From: Dehalococcoidia bacterium UBA1141
GTDB lineage: Bacteria; Chloroflexota; Dehalococcoidia; Lucifugimonadales; UBA3495
Length of the DNA stretch: 64,000 bases
NCBI GenBank assembly: GCA_002311385.1
Contig: DCAE01000112.1
Coordinates: 399-64,398, forward strand
Reading direction: 5' to 3'
Shown here: piece after piece, positions 19,341-26,453 of the stretch
Layout: each line of letters begins with the position of its first letter
Numbering within the stretch: the first letter of the stretch is position 1
Notes under the pieces: model-generated
What the model was told of the DNA's origin: nothing
Seen by the model: only the letters and a program-made list of their open reading frames with translations
The model's database searches: none
Made by a program: the position numbers and the translations under genes

Positions 19341-20699
19341 ATGTCCCTCTCAAAAAGACACCGTAAACTGTGGCCGCTACTAACGGGGATTTGCTTGCTG
19401 ATGGGGCTCGCTGGTCCGTTATTGGGACTAGTGGCCCCTCACTTGGCTCGCGCCCAATCGCCCCACGCACTAATCGTCACCATCGACGGGACAATTAACC
19501 CAGTTAAAGAACGATTTATCTCCAGAGCCATAGATCAGGCCGTTGAAGACCAAGCGACCCTGTTGATTCTGGAGCTTGATACTCCGGGCGGCCTTCTCAG
19601 TTCTACCCGAAAGATTGTCGAATATTTGCTGGAGTCCCCGGTGCCGGTGGTAGTGTTCGTTTCCCCCAGGGGCGCTAGGGCCGGGTCCGCCGGGACATTC
19701 ATAACGGCGGCGGGCCATTTTGCGGTAATGGCCCCTGGCACCAATATAGGTGCCGCCGCGCCTATCTCCGCCACCGGCGAGGACTTGGACGATACTCTTG
19801 CAAGCAAGGTTGAAAACGACGCCGCTGCGTTGATTCGAAGCATCGCTCAAGAAAGAGGACGCAACGAGGAAGCGCTGGAAGAAACCGTCCGTATGGCTGC
19901 GTCTTTCAGCGCCAACGAAGCTGTCGAGTTAAACGTGGTAGATTTTATCGCCGAAGACTTGGATGACTTGCTCGCCCAGTTGAATGGTCAGACAGTAATA
20001 ACCACCGGCGGGGAACAGACCTTACAAACCCACGATTTGGCCCAACGGCGCATGAACAAGAACCTCTTGGAGAACTTCCTGGAATTTATATCCGACCCAA
20101 ACATCTCGTTTCTCTTTTTAACCTTGGGCGGGCTGGGTTTGGTGGTGGAGTTGTTCAATCCCGGATTAATCGCACCAGGCGTCGTGGGGATAATATTATT
20201 ACTGTTGGCGTTCTTGGCCTTCGGCAACCTGCCAGTGAGCTGGGCCGGAATTACATTCATCGTTGTCGCCATTCTTCTGGCCGTGATTGAAACCCAAGTA
20301 GCCGGGTGGGGCGTATTAGGAGTGGGCTCCATTGTTTGCTTTATCATCGGCGGCATCGTGCTTTTTGGGGAAACAACTCCAACCATGCCATCGGTAAATG
20401 TCAGCCGTTGGCTTGTGGGTGGAATAGCGGCGGCATTCGCATTGTCCTTGTTCTATCTAACCCAGGTTATCTACCAGTCCCGGCGCCAAGGGAACGAACC
20501 CTTGCGCCCGTCCTTAGTGGGGATGTCCGGGACGGTCACCGGCGAACTCACACCCCGAGGCGTCGTCCAGGTGGGCAGCGAAACCTGGACAGCGGTGAGC
20601 CTAGATGGTAACGTGATTAATGTCGGCGAAACGGTCAAGGTTTCAAAAGTTTATGGCTTGATTGTAACCGTTTCTCGGCAAGAAACTGAAGATGCGTGA
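19341..20699 (+). CDS. nfeD: NfeD-type membrane serine protease (long form)
   Basis: 452 residues. An N-terminal signal peptide ends near residue 38 (PHLARAQS). A ClpP-like protease domain follows, roughly residues 42-230, with the nucleophile serine in GARAGSAGTF and the SerLys-type layout of the NfeD/1510-N family. Four or five membrane helices (about 255-380) follow, then a C-terminal OB-like NfeD domain (GMSGTVTGELTPRGVVQVGSETW). Such proteases cut stomatin partners or membrane proteins from the outer face of the membrane. A stomatin-like gene follows 45 bases later, the well-known NfeD-stomatin operon. Confidence 0.88.
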   Translation: MSLSKRHRKLWPLLTGICLLMGLAGPLLGLVAPHLARAQSPHALIVTIDGTINPVKERFISRAIDQAVEDQATLLILELDTPGGLLSSTRKIVEYLLESPVPVVVFVSPRGARAGSAGTFITAAGHFAVMAPGTNIGAAAPISATGEDLDDTLASKVENDAAALIRSIAQERGRNEEALEETVRMAASFSANEAVELNVVDFIAEDLDDLLAQLNGQTVITTGGEQTLQTHDLAQRRMNKNLLENFLEFISDPNISFLFLTLGGLGLVVELFNPGLIAPGVVGIILLLLAFLAFGNLPVSWAGITFIVVAILLAVIETQVAGWGVLGVGSIVCFIIGGIVLFGETTPTMPSVNVSRWLVGGIAAAFALSLFYLTQVIYQSRRQGNEPLRPSLVGMSGTVTGELTPRGVVQVGSETWTAVSLDGNVINVGETVKVSKVYGLIVTVSRQETEDA

Positions 20700-20744
20700 T
20701 GTTTTTCGGCTTTTGAATAAATCCAGCAAAATAAGGAGGCGACC

Positions 20745-21635
20745 ATGTCCTCTGGCATAGTAATCGTCCAACAATACCAGCGATTGGTAGTTCAGAAATT
20801 CGGGACTTTCATCGGAACTCGGAAACCCGGGTTTCACTTCTTGATTCCTATCATGTATTCCGGCATCAAAATAGACCTGCGGGAGCGAGTGGCGCGGGTT
20901 CCGACGCAGAAATACATCACCGCCGACAACGTGGTTGTGGACATGGATTTCGTCATCTACTACCGCGTCATGGAAGAATACGCCGAGAGAGCGATTCTTG
21001 AAGTTCAGAACTTCGAGTTGGCCGTGGTGAACCTGGCATTCGCAACTCTGAGGGCAGTGATTGGCTCAACCACCTTGGCCGAGGCGTTGACCGAAAGGGA
21101 AAAGATGCGTGACTCAATGCAAGTGCGGATGGACGAAATAACCGAGCGTTGGGGAGTCAAGGTGTCTCAGGTAGAAATCAACGAGATTGACCCGCCGCCT
21201 GGGGTGAAGCAGGCAATGGAACGGGAGAAGTCGGCTGAAGCCATCAAGACTGCGGATATCACCGAGTCGGAAGGCCAAAGGCAAGCCCAAATCAACCGGG
21301 CCGAAGGCGAGAAGCAGTCGGAGATTCTACAGGCCGAGGGTGAGAGGCAAGCGGAGATTCTCAAGGCTGAAGGCGATCAGCAGGCCCAGGTGCTTAGGGC
21401 TGCTGGTTTCAGCGAAGCATTGGACCGCATTAACCAGGTAGCCAACACCGTGGACGGCCGGACCATGAGCCTCCAGTATTTCGACACACTGAAGTCTTTG
21501 GGAGACAGCCCATCCACGAAATGGATCTTCCCGATGGAGTTTACAAATATGTTGGCGCCGTTCTTGGGAATGGCCAGCGGCAATCAGAACAAAAGCAGCG
21601 GCAACGGAAATTCGTCGGATGGAGACTCAACCTAG
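20745..21635 (+). CDS. SPFH/stomatin-like (slipin) protein without the usual N-terminal anchor
   Basis: 296 residues, started at an ATG with a strong AAGGAGG. The SPFH/band 7 domain covers about residues 5-170 (VVVDMDFVIYYRV, LAEALTEREKMRDSMQVRMDEITERWG). A charged coiled coil follows with repeats of the form AEGERQAEILK near 180-225, then a low-complexity Asn/Ser/Gly tail. Stomatins assemble into membrane rings and partner with NfeD proteases. Most begin with a membrane helix; here the SPFH domain starts at residue 4 and stop codons upstream exclude a longer frame. Membrane attachment may come from NfeD or a hydrophobic loop. Confidence 0.85.
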   Translation: MSSGIVIVQQYQRLVVQKFGTFIGTRKPGFHFLIPIMYSGIKIDLRERVARVPTQKYITADNVVVDMDFVIYYRVMEEYAERAILEVQNFELAVVNLAFATLRAVIGSTTLAEALTEREKMRDSMQVRMDEITERWGVKVSQVEINEIDPPPGVKQAMEREKSAEAIKTADITESEGQRQAQINRAEGEKQSEILQAEGERQAEILKAEGDQQAQVLRAAGFSEALDRINQVANTVDGRTMSLQYFDTLKSLGDSPSTKWIFPMEFTNMLAPFLGMASGNQNKSSGNGNSSDGDST

Positions 21636-21674
21636 CGTAGAACCGAAAAGAGTCAGGCGAGATTTATGCAAAAT

Positions 21675-21708
21675 AAAAGGGCGGCTAACAAATGTTGGAC
21701 GCCCTTTT
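21675..21708 (+). terminator. Intrinsic terminator after the NfeD-SPFH operon
   Basis: AAAAGGGCG at 21675-21683 pairs with CGCCCTTTT at 21700-21708, followed by AATTTAT. It lies 39 bases after the stop codon. The remaining 165 bases to the DUF429 gene show nothing recognisable. Confidence 0.8.
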
Positions 21709-21873
21709 AATTTATGCTGATTACTATTCTGGTTGGATAATGCCGAAGTTGCCATCGTCACGCTGATAGAGCACATTTTGCGAAGAAGTTAAATACGCCT
21801 GTTTAATGCTTAGTGAGCCAGCGGAAGATGGCAGCGCGGCTACGCCTCAATAATCGAATCCGGCCAGCGGGCG

Positions 21874-22503
21874 TTATCTCGGCAACTTGGGTAGAACCAG
21901 AATGCCTTCCTGTTCGTCTCCCAGGACATCCGTACCGTCCTGAGTGTGCAGCAGCCCCGTATAAGCATTTAGCACGGCGTCGCAACCATTGCTGTCCATA
22001 TGGTTGTCTAGGCCAGCAATCAATGGAGACAAACGCTCCTTAAGGAACGCCAAACTTGCGGCGCTGTTCTTGGGCGGAACTTTATCTCCAAAAAGTATCA
22101 TCTTGGTAGCGTGGGGATAAGACTCAACCACCTGAAATCCCAATCCCTGCAACCTTTCTCTTAGAGCAATTCCCCTATAGATAAGGCTTCGAATAATCGA
22201 GCCTTTGTTGGTGAAGAAACAGCTGATGCCCATGCGGGACAACTCCAACTCCGACAAGCGGCCTTTACGCTGAGGAGTGGCGAAATCGCAAGAACACGTG
22301 GATTCCAAGCAACAAAGACCCAAGGGCAAACCAAGGGGGGCGCCGATGGAAATCAGCCCTGGCTTGCGGTCCTGAGCGAATTGAGCAAGTTCATCGTCCT
22401 CTCCGAAGGTCTCCATGCTGAGGATTGATGAGTCCTGATCCAATGCGACAACTGTGCTGGACCGCTTTGAGGATGCCCTAAGGCCCACACCTAGAACCAC
22501 CAT
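21874..22503 (-). CDS. DUF429-family protein with altered active-site motifs
   Basis: 209 residues resembling DUF429, a predicted RNase H-like nuclease family. Shared marks: the N-terminal strand, APLGLPLG, the RG..LRERLQGLGFQVVESYP block, the CDAVLNAYTG near the C-terminus, and the final EGILVLP. In the family as I know it the first strand reads GVDL and the second motif IDAP; here they are GVGL (Gly7) and IGAP (Gly54), so two acidic positions are missing. A Cys-rich stretch CCLESTCSC follows the second motif. It probably does not cut nucleic acid by the usual mechanism. Stands alone. Confidence 0.65.
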   Translation of the reverse strand: MVVLGVGLRASSKRSSTVVALDQDSSILSMETFGEDDELAQFAQDRKPGLISIGAPLGLPLGLCCLESTCSCDFATPQRKGRLSELELSRMGISCFFTNKGSIIRSLIYRGIALRERLQGLGFQVVESYPHATKMILFGDKVPPKNSAASLAFLKERLSPLIAGLDNHMDSNGCDAVLNAYTGLLHTQDGTDVLGDEQEGILVLPKLPR

Positions 22504-22738
22504 ATCCGTCCCCCATAAGGATCGATTGGCCTAACGATTGGGTATTATTCCTACCGCGTCATTGGTCTTAAACACCGGTCAGCTATGCAAAAGGAAGCGC
22601 CGGTACGTTTTTGAAAACCCGTATCCCGGACCCGTACCAAATCACCACTGCGTACCAGTTTGACTGGGGTACTTATTTGAGTACCATCTGGTCAGTTCAC
22701 CATTGCTCAGCTACTGTCGCCGGTGAACTAGGGGTCAG

Positions 22739-23689
22739 TCACTCGGCATTGAAGCCGGTATTTTCAAGGAACTCCAAGGCTGCTGAGTAGGGTTCCGACT
22801 CCTTATTTGCTATCCGATCCAAGTTGGCGATCAGAGTCGGGTCCTGCTCGATTCGTGCTTTCAGCCGTCGAGTCATTTCTTCTTGAACCGTTTCCAAAAA
22901 CTCTTTCTGCCGGTTCAAACCTCTCCGCTTGGTCAACTCCCCACTGTCCGTGAGGTGCTGTTTGTGTTCCTGGATTTTTTCCCAGACCTCGTCGATTCCC
23001 TGGCCCGATTGAGCCGTCGTGAGCATCACCGGCGGAGCCCAGTCGGTTCTGTTATGGCCGAGTTGGAGCATAGAAGTAATATTAGTCGCCATCTGGTTGG
23101 CCCCGTCCCGGTCAGCCTTATTAACCAGATAAATATCCGCTATCTCCATGATTCCCGCTTTCAAGGCCTGAATCGCATCCCCTGATTCAGGCATCAACAC
23201 AACCAATACTGTGTCGGCTACTTCCAAGACTCCCAGTTCCGTTTGGCCAACCCCCACGGTTTCCACCAATATGACATCGATGCCCGAAGCGTCCAATAAT
23301 CGGGTGATGCCTCTGACGGTCCTAGGCAGACCTCCAGCCTGTCCTCTTGTGGCTATGCTGCGTATGAACACGCCTGGGTCTAAGTAGTGACGCTGCATCC
23401 TCACTCGGTCACCCAGCAACGCACCCCCGGTAAAGGGACTGCTGGGGTCAACCCCAATGATGCCCACTGTCAACTCTTTGCCCCGCAGCAACTCGGCAAG
23501 CCGGTCCACCAACGTACTTTTGCCAGCGCCGGGGGGGCCGGTAATTCCGACGATATATGCGTTACCGGTATGCGGGTCGATGGTCTTTAGGACACCAGCC
23601 GCCTGGGGGTCACCCCGCTCAAGATAGGAAATCATTCTAGACAGAGTCCGCTGGTCTCCCTCTAGCAATCGACGGGCAGCATCCTCCAT
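22739..23689 (-). CDS. meaB: Methylmalonyl-CoA mutase-associated GTPase MeaB
   Basis: 316 residues, normal for MeaB/ArgK. Seen: Walker A GPPGAGKSTL near residue 51, the IIGVDPSSPFTGGALLGDRVRM switch region, ETVGVGQ and the NKAD base-recognition motif. MeaB loads adenosylcobalamin into methylmalonyl-CoA mutase and guards it from inactivation, coupling GTP hydrolysis to cofactor transfer. The mutase itself is not in this window. It fits the strong B12 theme seen further right and implies the organism uses adenosylcobalamin for propionate or branched-chain oxidation. Confidence 0.92.
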   Translation of the reverse strand: MEDAARRLLEGDQRTLSRMISYLERGDPQAAGVLKTIDPHTGNAYIVGITGPPGAGKSTLVDRLAELLRGKELTVGIIGVDPSSPFTGGALLGDRVRMQRHYLDPGVFIRSIATRGQAGGLPRTVRGITRLLDASGIDVILVETVGVGQTELGVLEVADTVLVVLMPESGDAIQALKAGIMEIADIYLVNKADRDGANQMATNITSMLQLGHNRTDWAPPVMLTTAQSGQGIDEVWEKIQEHKQHLTDSGELTKRRGLNRQKEFLETVQEEMTRRLKARIEQDPTLIANLDRIANKESEPYSAALEFLENTGFNAE

Positions 23690-24159
23690 CTAACAGGGAC
23701 TCCGAGCAGGAATTCTAGGTTGGTAAACGGGGCCGGAAAATGAAGTCGGTTTGGCCGTCTGGACTCTAACATCCTGCGCCTAGCCAGTCAAGAGATTTTT
23801 CAGACCATATATATGTCGTATATCGTCAAATCATTCAATAATATTTTCAGTATATAGTGGATAAACAAAACAGTTTAGAGTATTTCATATTAATTTACCA
23901 ATATCTAACGTATTTCGTTACAGGCGTGAAAATACGTATATAGGCAGGTAATTTACAGGCAATTAGGGGCTGATTTAACGTCTGGAAGCTAGTCGCCAAA
24001 TAACTGGTTGAGTAAGGTATTACGATACCGGATAATCAAGACAATTACCGGTCACGTGGCAACAATCTACCGGGCCTAGACTGGGGTTTTTACCGGTCAA
24101 GTGGCAACTATCTACCGGGTATAGCCCGAGGTTTTTACCGGAGAATAATAACGAGGAGC
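23690..24159. other. 470-base non-coding gap, AT-rich with 45-base tandem repeat
   Basis: No gene seen. 23800-23960 is clearly AT-rich, with TATATA tracts and an 8-base inverted repeat ACGTATTT (23908) / AAATACGT (23930). The right end holds the 45-base repeat listed separately. The gap is upstream of meaB and downstream of the cysS fusion, both on the minus strand, so it should include the meaB promoter. Confidence 0.7.
24046..24141. repeat. 45-base tandem repeat
   Basis: TACCGG recurs at exactly 24046, 24091 and 24136. The two full units share TACCGGTCA, GTGGCAAC and ATCTACCGGG and differ mainly in a 10-base central-right segment; the third is only the start. It lies just downstream of the cysS fusion stop codon (on the minus strand). 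The unit contains two TACCGG sites. Role unknown. Confidence 0.75.
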
Positions 24160-26358
24160 TCAGTGGTGGAACTGGTTGCCCACGCCCTTACCCGAAGCGT
24201 TGAGCAGCAGCTCGGGCCGGTTTCCCCACCGCTTTAAAAAGCGGCCAAAGTTCTTGCGGCTCAGTTCGTCACGTTGATTCTCTTCCAGTTCGGTCCACTG
24301 TCGGTGCTCGTGACGGACCATGGGAAGTTCGCTGTCGGCTACTATGCGGTAACCTTTGTCTTTGAACTGGAAACAATAATCGATATCCAAGTTACGGTAA
24401 AAGCGGAAACACTCGCGCATCAGACCAACAGTATTCACCGCCTCCCGGCGGAAGGCCATGCAATAAGCTTGCATCGCATCCGCGTCCCCTGAATCCACCT
24501 CTTCGTGAAAGTGCTGCAAATCGTCGGTAGTCAAACCGTAGGGGCCGAATATCCCCACCGACTGGTCTGAGAGTTGCTGGACCATCGGCTCCATTATTCC
24601 GCCTACAATCTCCGCCGAGCCGTCCATTATCACCACGTATTTACCCAAACTCTGTTTGATGCCGATGTTCTTCCCGGCAGCATCACCAACGTTATGGTCG
24701 CAGTGAATGACCCGTACCTGAGGGTGTTGGTCTTTGAACTCCTCCAGCCATTCGGACGTTCCATCTGTGCAACCGTTGTCAATCACTATAAACTCGCAGG
24801 AGTACCCCTGAGAGTTGTTTAGCATGCCGAGCACGCATCTTTCCACGTCTCCCTGATAACCATAGGCGCTGAGGATGAAGGAAAAATCAACCTCTGACGG
24901 GCGATCCAGAAACGACTCCACTTCCCTAGATGACGACACCGACGGCCACAATTCCAGACGGCGTTCTAGTGGAGTCTTGGGCCGTACCCGAGCTATTTCG
25001 CCGGTGTCCTCCACCAAGAATCCTTGCGATAGCACATCGGTGCGGATAGTGTCGGCTGGAGCGTAGTCGGAGTTATGTCTTAGGCTCTCACGCTGGCCCA
25101 CAGCAGCCGTCACTGGGGCAGGGATATCATGACTCTTGGAAAGGGCATCCAGATCCAATCCGAATATCTCGTCGAACTCGATCAAAAGGGCCAATTTAGC
25201 TTGTCCGGGTAAATCGGATTTGAACATGTCCCAGGTTAGGGCTAAAGCACCCGGCAGGTCCAAGTCATTCTCTACGCTTTCCCAGAACTTTCTGCGCCAT
25301 TCATCGACTTCGGACGGCAACTGGCTCAGCTCGGGAAGTCCTTTCCAAATCCAGAACCGCTGTCGCATGCTCGTTAGGGCTTTCTCAGCCGCTCTAAGGG
25401 AATTGAAGGTGAAGTTCATACGGTGGCGGTAACGCACCGTCAAGCACAGGTACCGGAATGCCAAGGGGTCGAATCCCCTGGAAATAAGCTCTTCAATCAG
25501 GAACACGTTGCCCGAAGACTTGGCCATCTTGGCGCCATCGGCCAGCAGGTGTTGAGCATGAACCCAATAACGCACGTGTTGCTGCCCGAATGCGGCTTCG
25601 CTCTGGGCAATCTCATCCTCATGGTGAGGGAAAATATTGTCCACGCCGCCGGTGTGCAGGTCGAAGGATTCTCCGAAATACTTGGAGGCCATGGCGGAGC
25701 ATTCAATGTGCCAACCGGGGAAGCCGTCTCCCCATGGGCTCGCCCATTTGAGGTCGCGCCCCGGTTCCGCCGCTTTCCACAAAGTGAAGTCTCTGGGGTC
25801 TTTCTTCAATGGGTCCGCTTCGGCCCTGACGCCTTCCAAAAGGTCTGCGCCGGTGTTTCGTGACAACTTTCCGTAATCAGCGAAGCTGTTGACGTTGAAG
25901 TAGATGTTGCCGCCAGCCTCGTAAGCGTTGCCATTGGCCATGAGCTTCTCGACAATGGCGACCATTTCCGGGATATGCTGGGTCGCCCAAGGGAACACGT
26001 GAGCGGGGAGGATGTTCATTCGCGCTTCATCAGCATGGAAACGATCAGCGTAAAACTGAGCAATATCCTGAGTGGTTTTCCCTTCTTCCAAAGCCGCGAG
26101 AATCATCTTGTCCCCGCCGGCTTCGACCAATTCTTGGCGCATGTGACCGACATCAGTAATGTTTTTAACGTGATGTACTTCTATACCCTTAATCTCCAGC
26201 GCACGGCGAATCCAGTCAGCCATCAGATAGGTCCGCAGGTTTCCGATGTGGGCATCCCGGTAGACCGTAGGGCCGCAGGTATACATGCGGACCTTGCCGG
26301 GCTCAATGGGCTGAATCTCTTCGATCTGTTTGGTGAGGGTATTGAAGATGCGTAACAA
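24160..26358 (-). CDS. cysS: Cysteinyl-tRNA synthetase fused to a family 2 glycosyltransferase domain
   Basis: 732 residues from TTG 26358 (AAGAGG six bases upstream, and LRIFNTLTK is where CysRS proteins normally begin); a GTG at 26424 would add 22 unlikely residues. Residues 1-475 are a CysRS: zinc ligands Cys28, Cys220 and His245/246, HIGN at 37-40 and KMAKS at 277-281. Residues about 490-720 are a GT-A domain: SFILSAYG, VIDNGCTDGT (525-534) and MDGS at 578-581, the place of the DxD motif, with HEHRQW later. Both halves look intact in one uninterrupted frame. CysRS charges tRNA-Cys; what the transferase half does is unknown. Confidence 0.9.
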   Translation of the reverse strand: MLRIFNTLTKQIEEIQPIEPGKVRMYTCGPTVYRDAHIGNLRTYLMADWIRRALEIKGIEVHHVKNITDVGHMRQELVEAGGDKMILAALEEGKTTQDIAQFYADRFHADEARMNILPAHVFPWATQHIPEMVAIVEKLMANGNAYEAGGNIYFNVNSFADYGKLSRNTGADLLEGVRAEADPLKKDPRDFTLWKAAEPGRDLKWASPWGDGFPGWHIECSAMASKYFGESFDLHTGGVDNIFPHHEDEIAQSEAAFGQQHVRYWVHAQHLLADGAKMAKSSGNVFLIEELISRGFDPLAFRYLCLTVRYRHRMNFTFNSLRAAEKALTSMRQRFWIWKGLPELSQLPSEVDEWRRKFWESVENDLDLPGALALTWDMFKSDLPGQAKLALLIEFDEIFGLDLDALSKSHDIPAPVTAAVGQRESLRHNSDYAPADTIRTDVLSQGFLVEDTGEIARVRPKTPLERRLELWPSVSSSREVESFLDRPSEVDFSFILSAYGYQGDVERCVLGMLNNSQGYSCEFIVIDNGCTDGTSEWLEEFKDQHPQVRVIHCDHNVGDAAGKNIGIKQSLGKYVVIMDGSAEIVGGIMEPMVQQLSDQSVGIFGPYGLTTDDLQHFHEEVDSGDADAMQAYCMAFRREAVNTVGLMRECFRFYRNLDIDYCFQFKDKGYRIVADSELPMVRHEHRQWTELEENQRDELSRKNFGRFLKRWGNRPELLLNASGKGVGNQFHH

Positions 26359-26453
26359 GCCAGGCCTCTTATCTGGGAGAATAACCCACTGCAATGGCCA
26401 GCAGGCATGGCAGCAGTTTAACACTTTCTCAAGCCGTCATGTACTGCTTGGGG

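Noticed and set aside
24046..24141. 45-base repeat as a short CRISPR array
   Set aside because: The units are directly adjacent with no spacers, there are only two full copies, and no cas gene is in the window.
23690..24159. AT-rich gap as a replication origin
   Set aside because: Only one loose DnaA-box-like match (near 23861) and no dnaA, dnaN or gidA neighbours.
25460..25490. tRNA-like TCGAATCCCC sequence
   Set aside because: It lies inside the cysS reading frame and no cloverleaf can be drawn around it.
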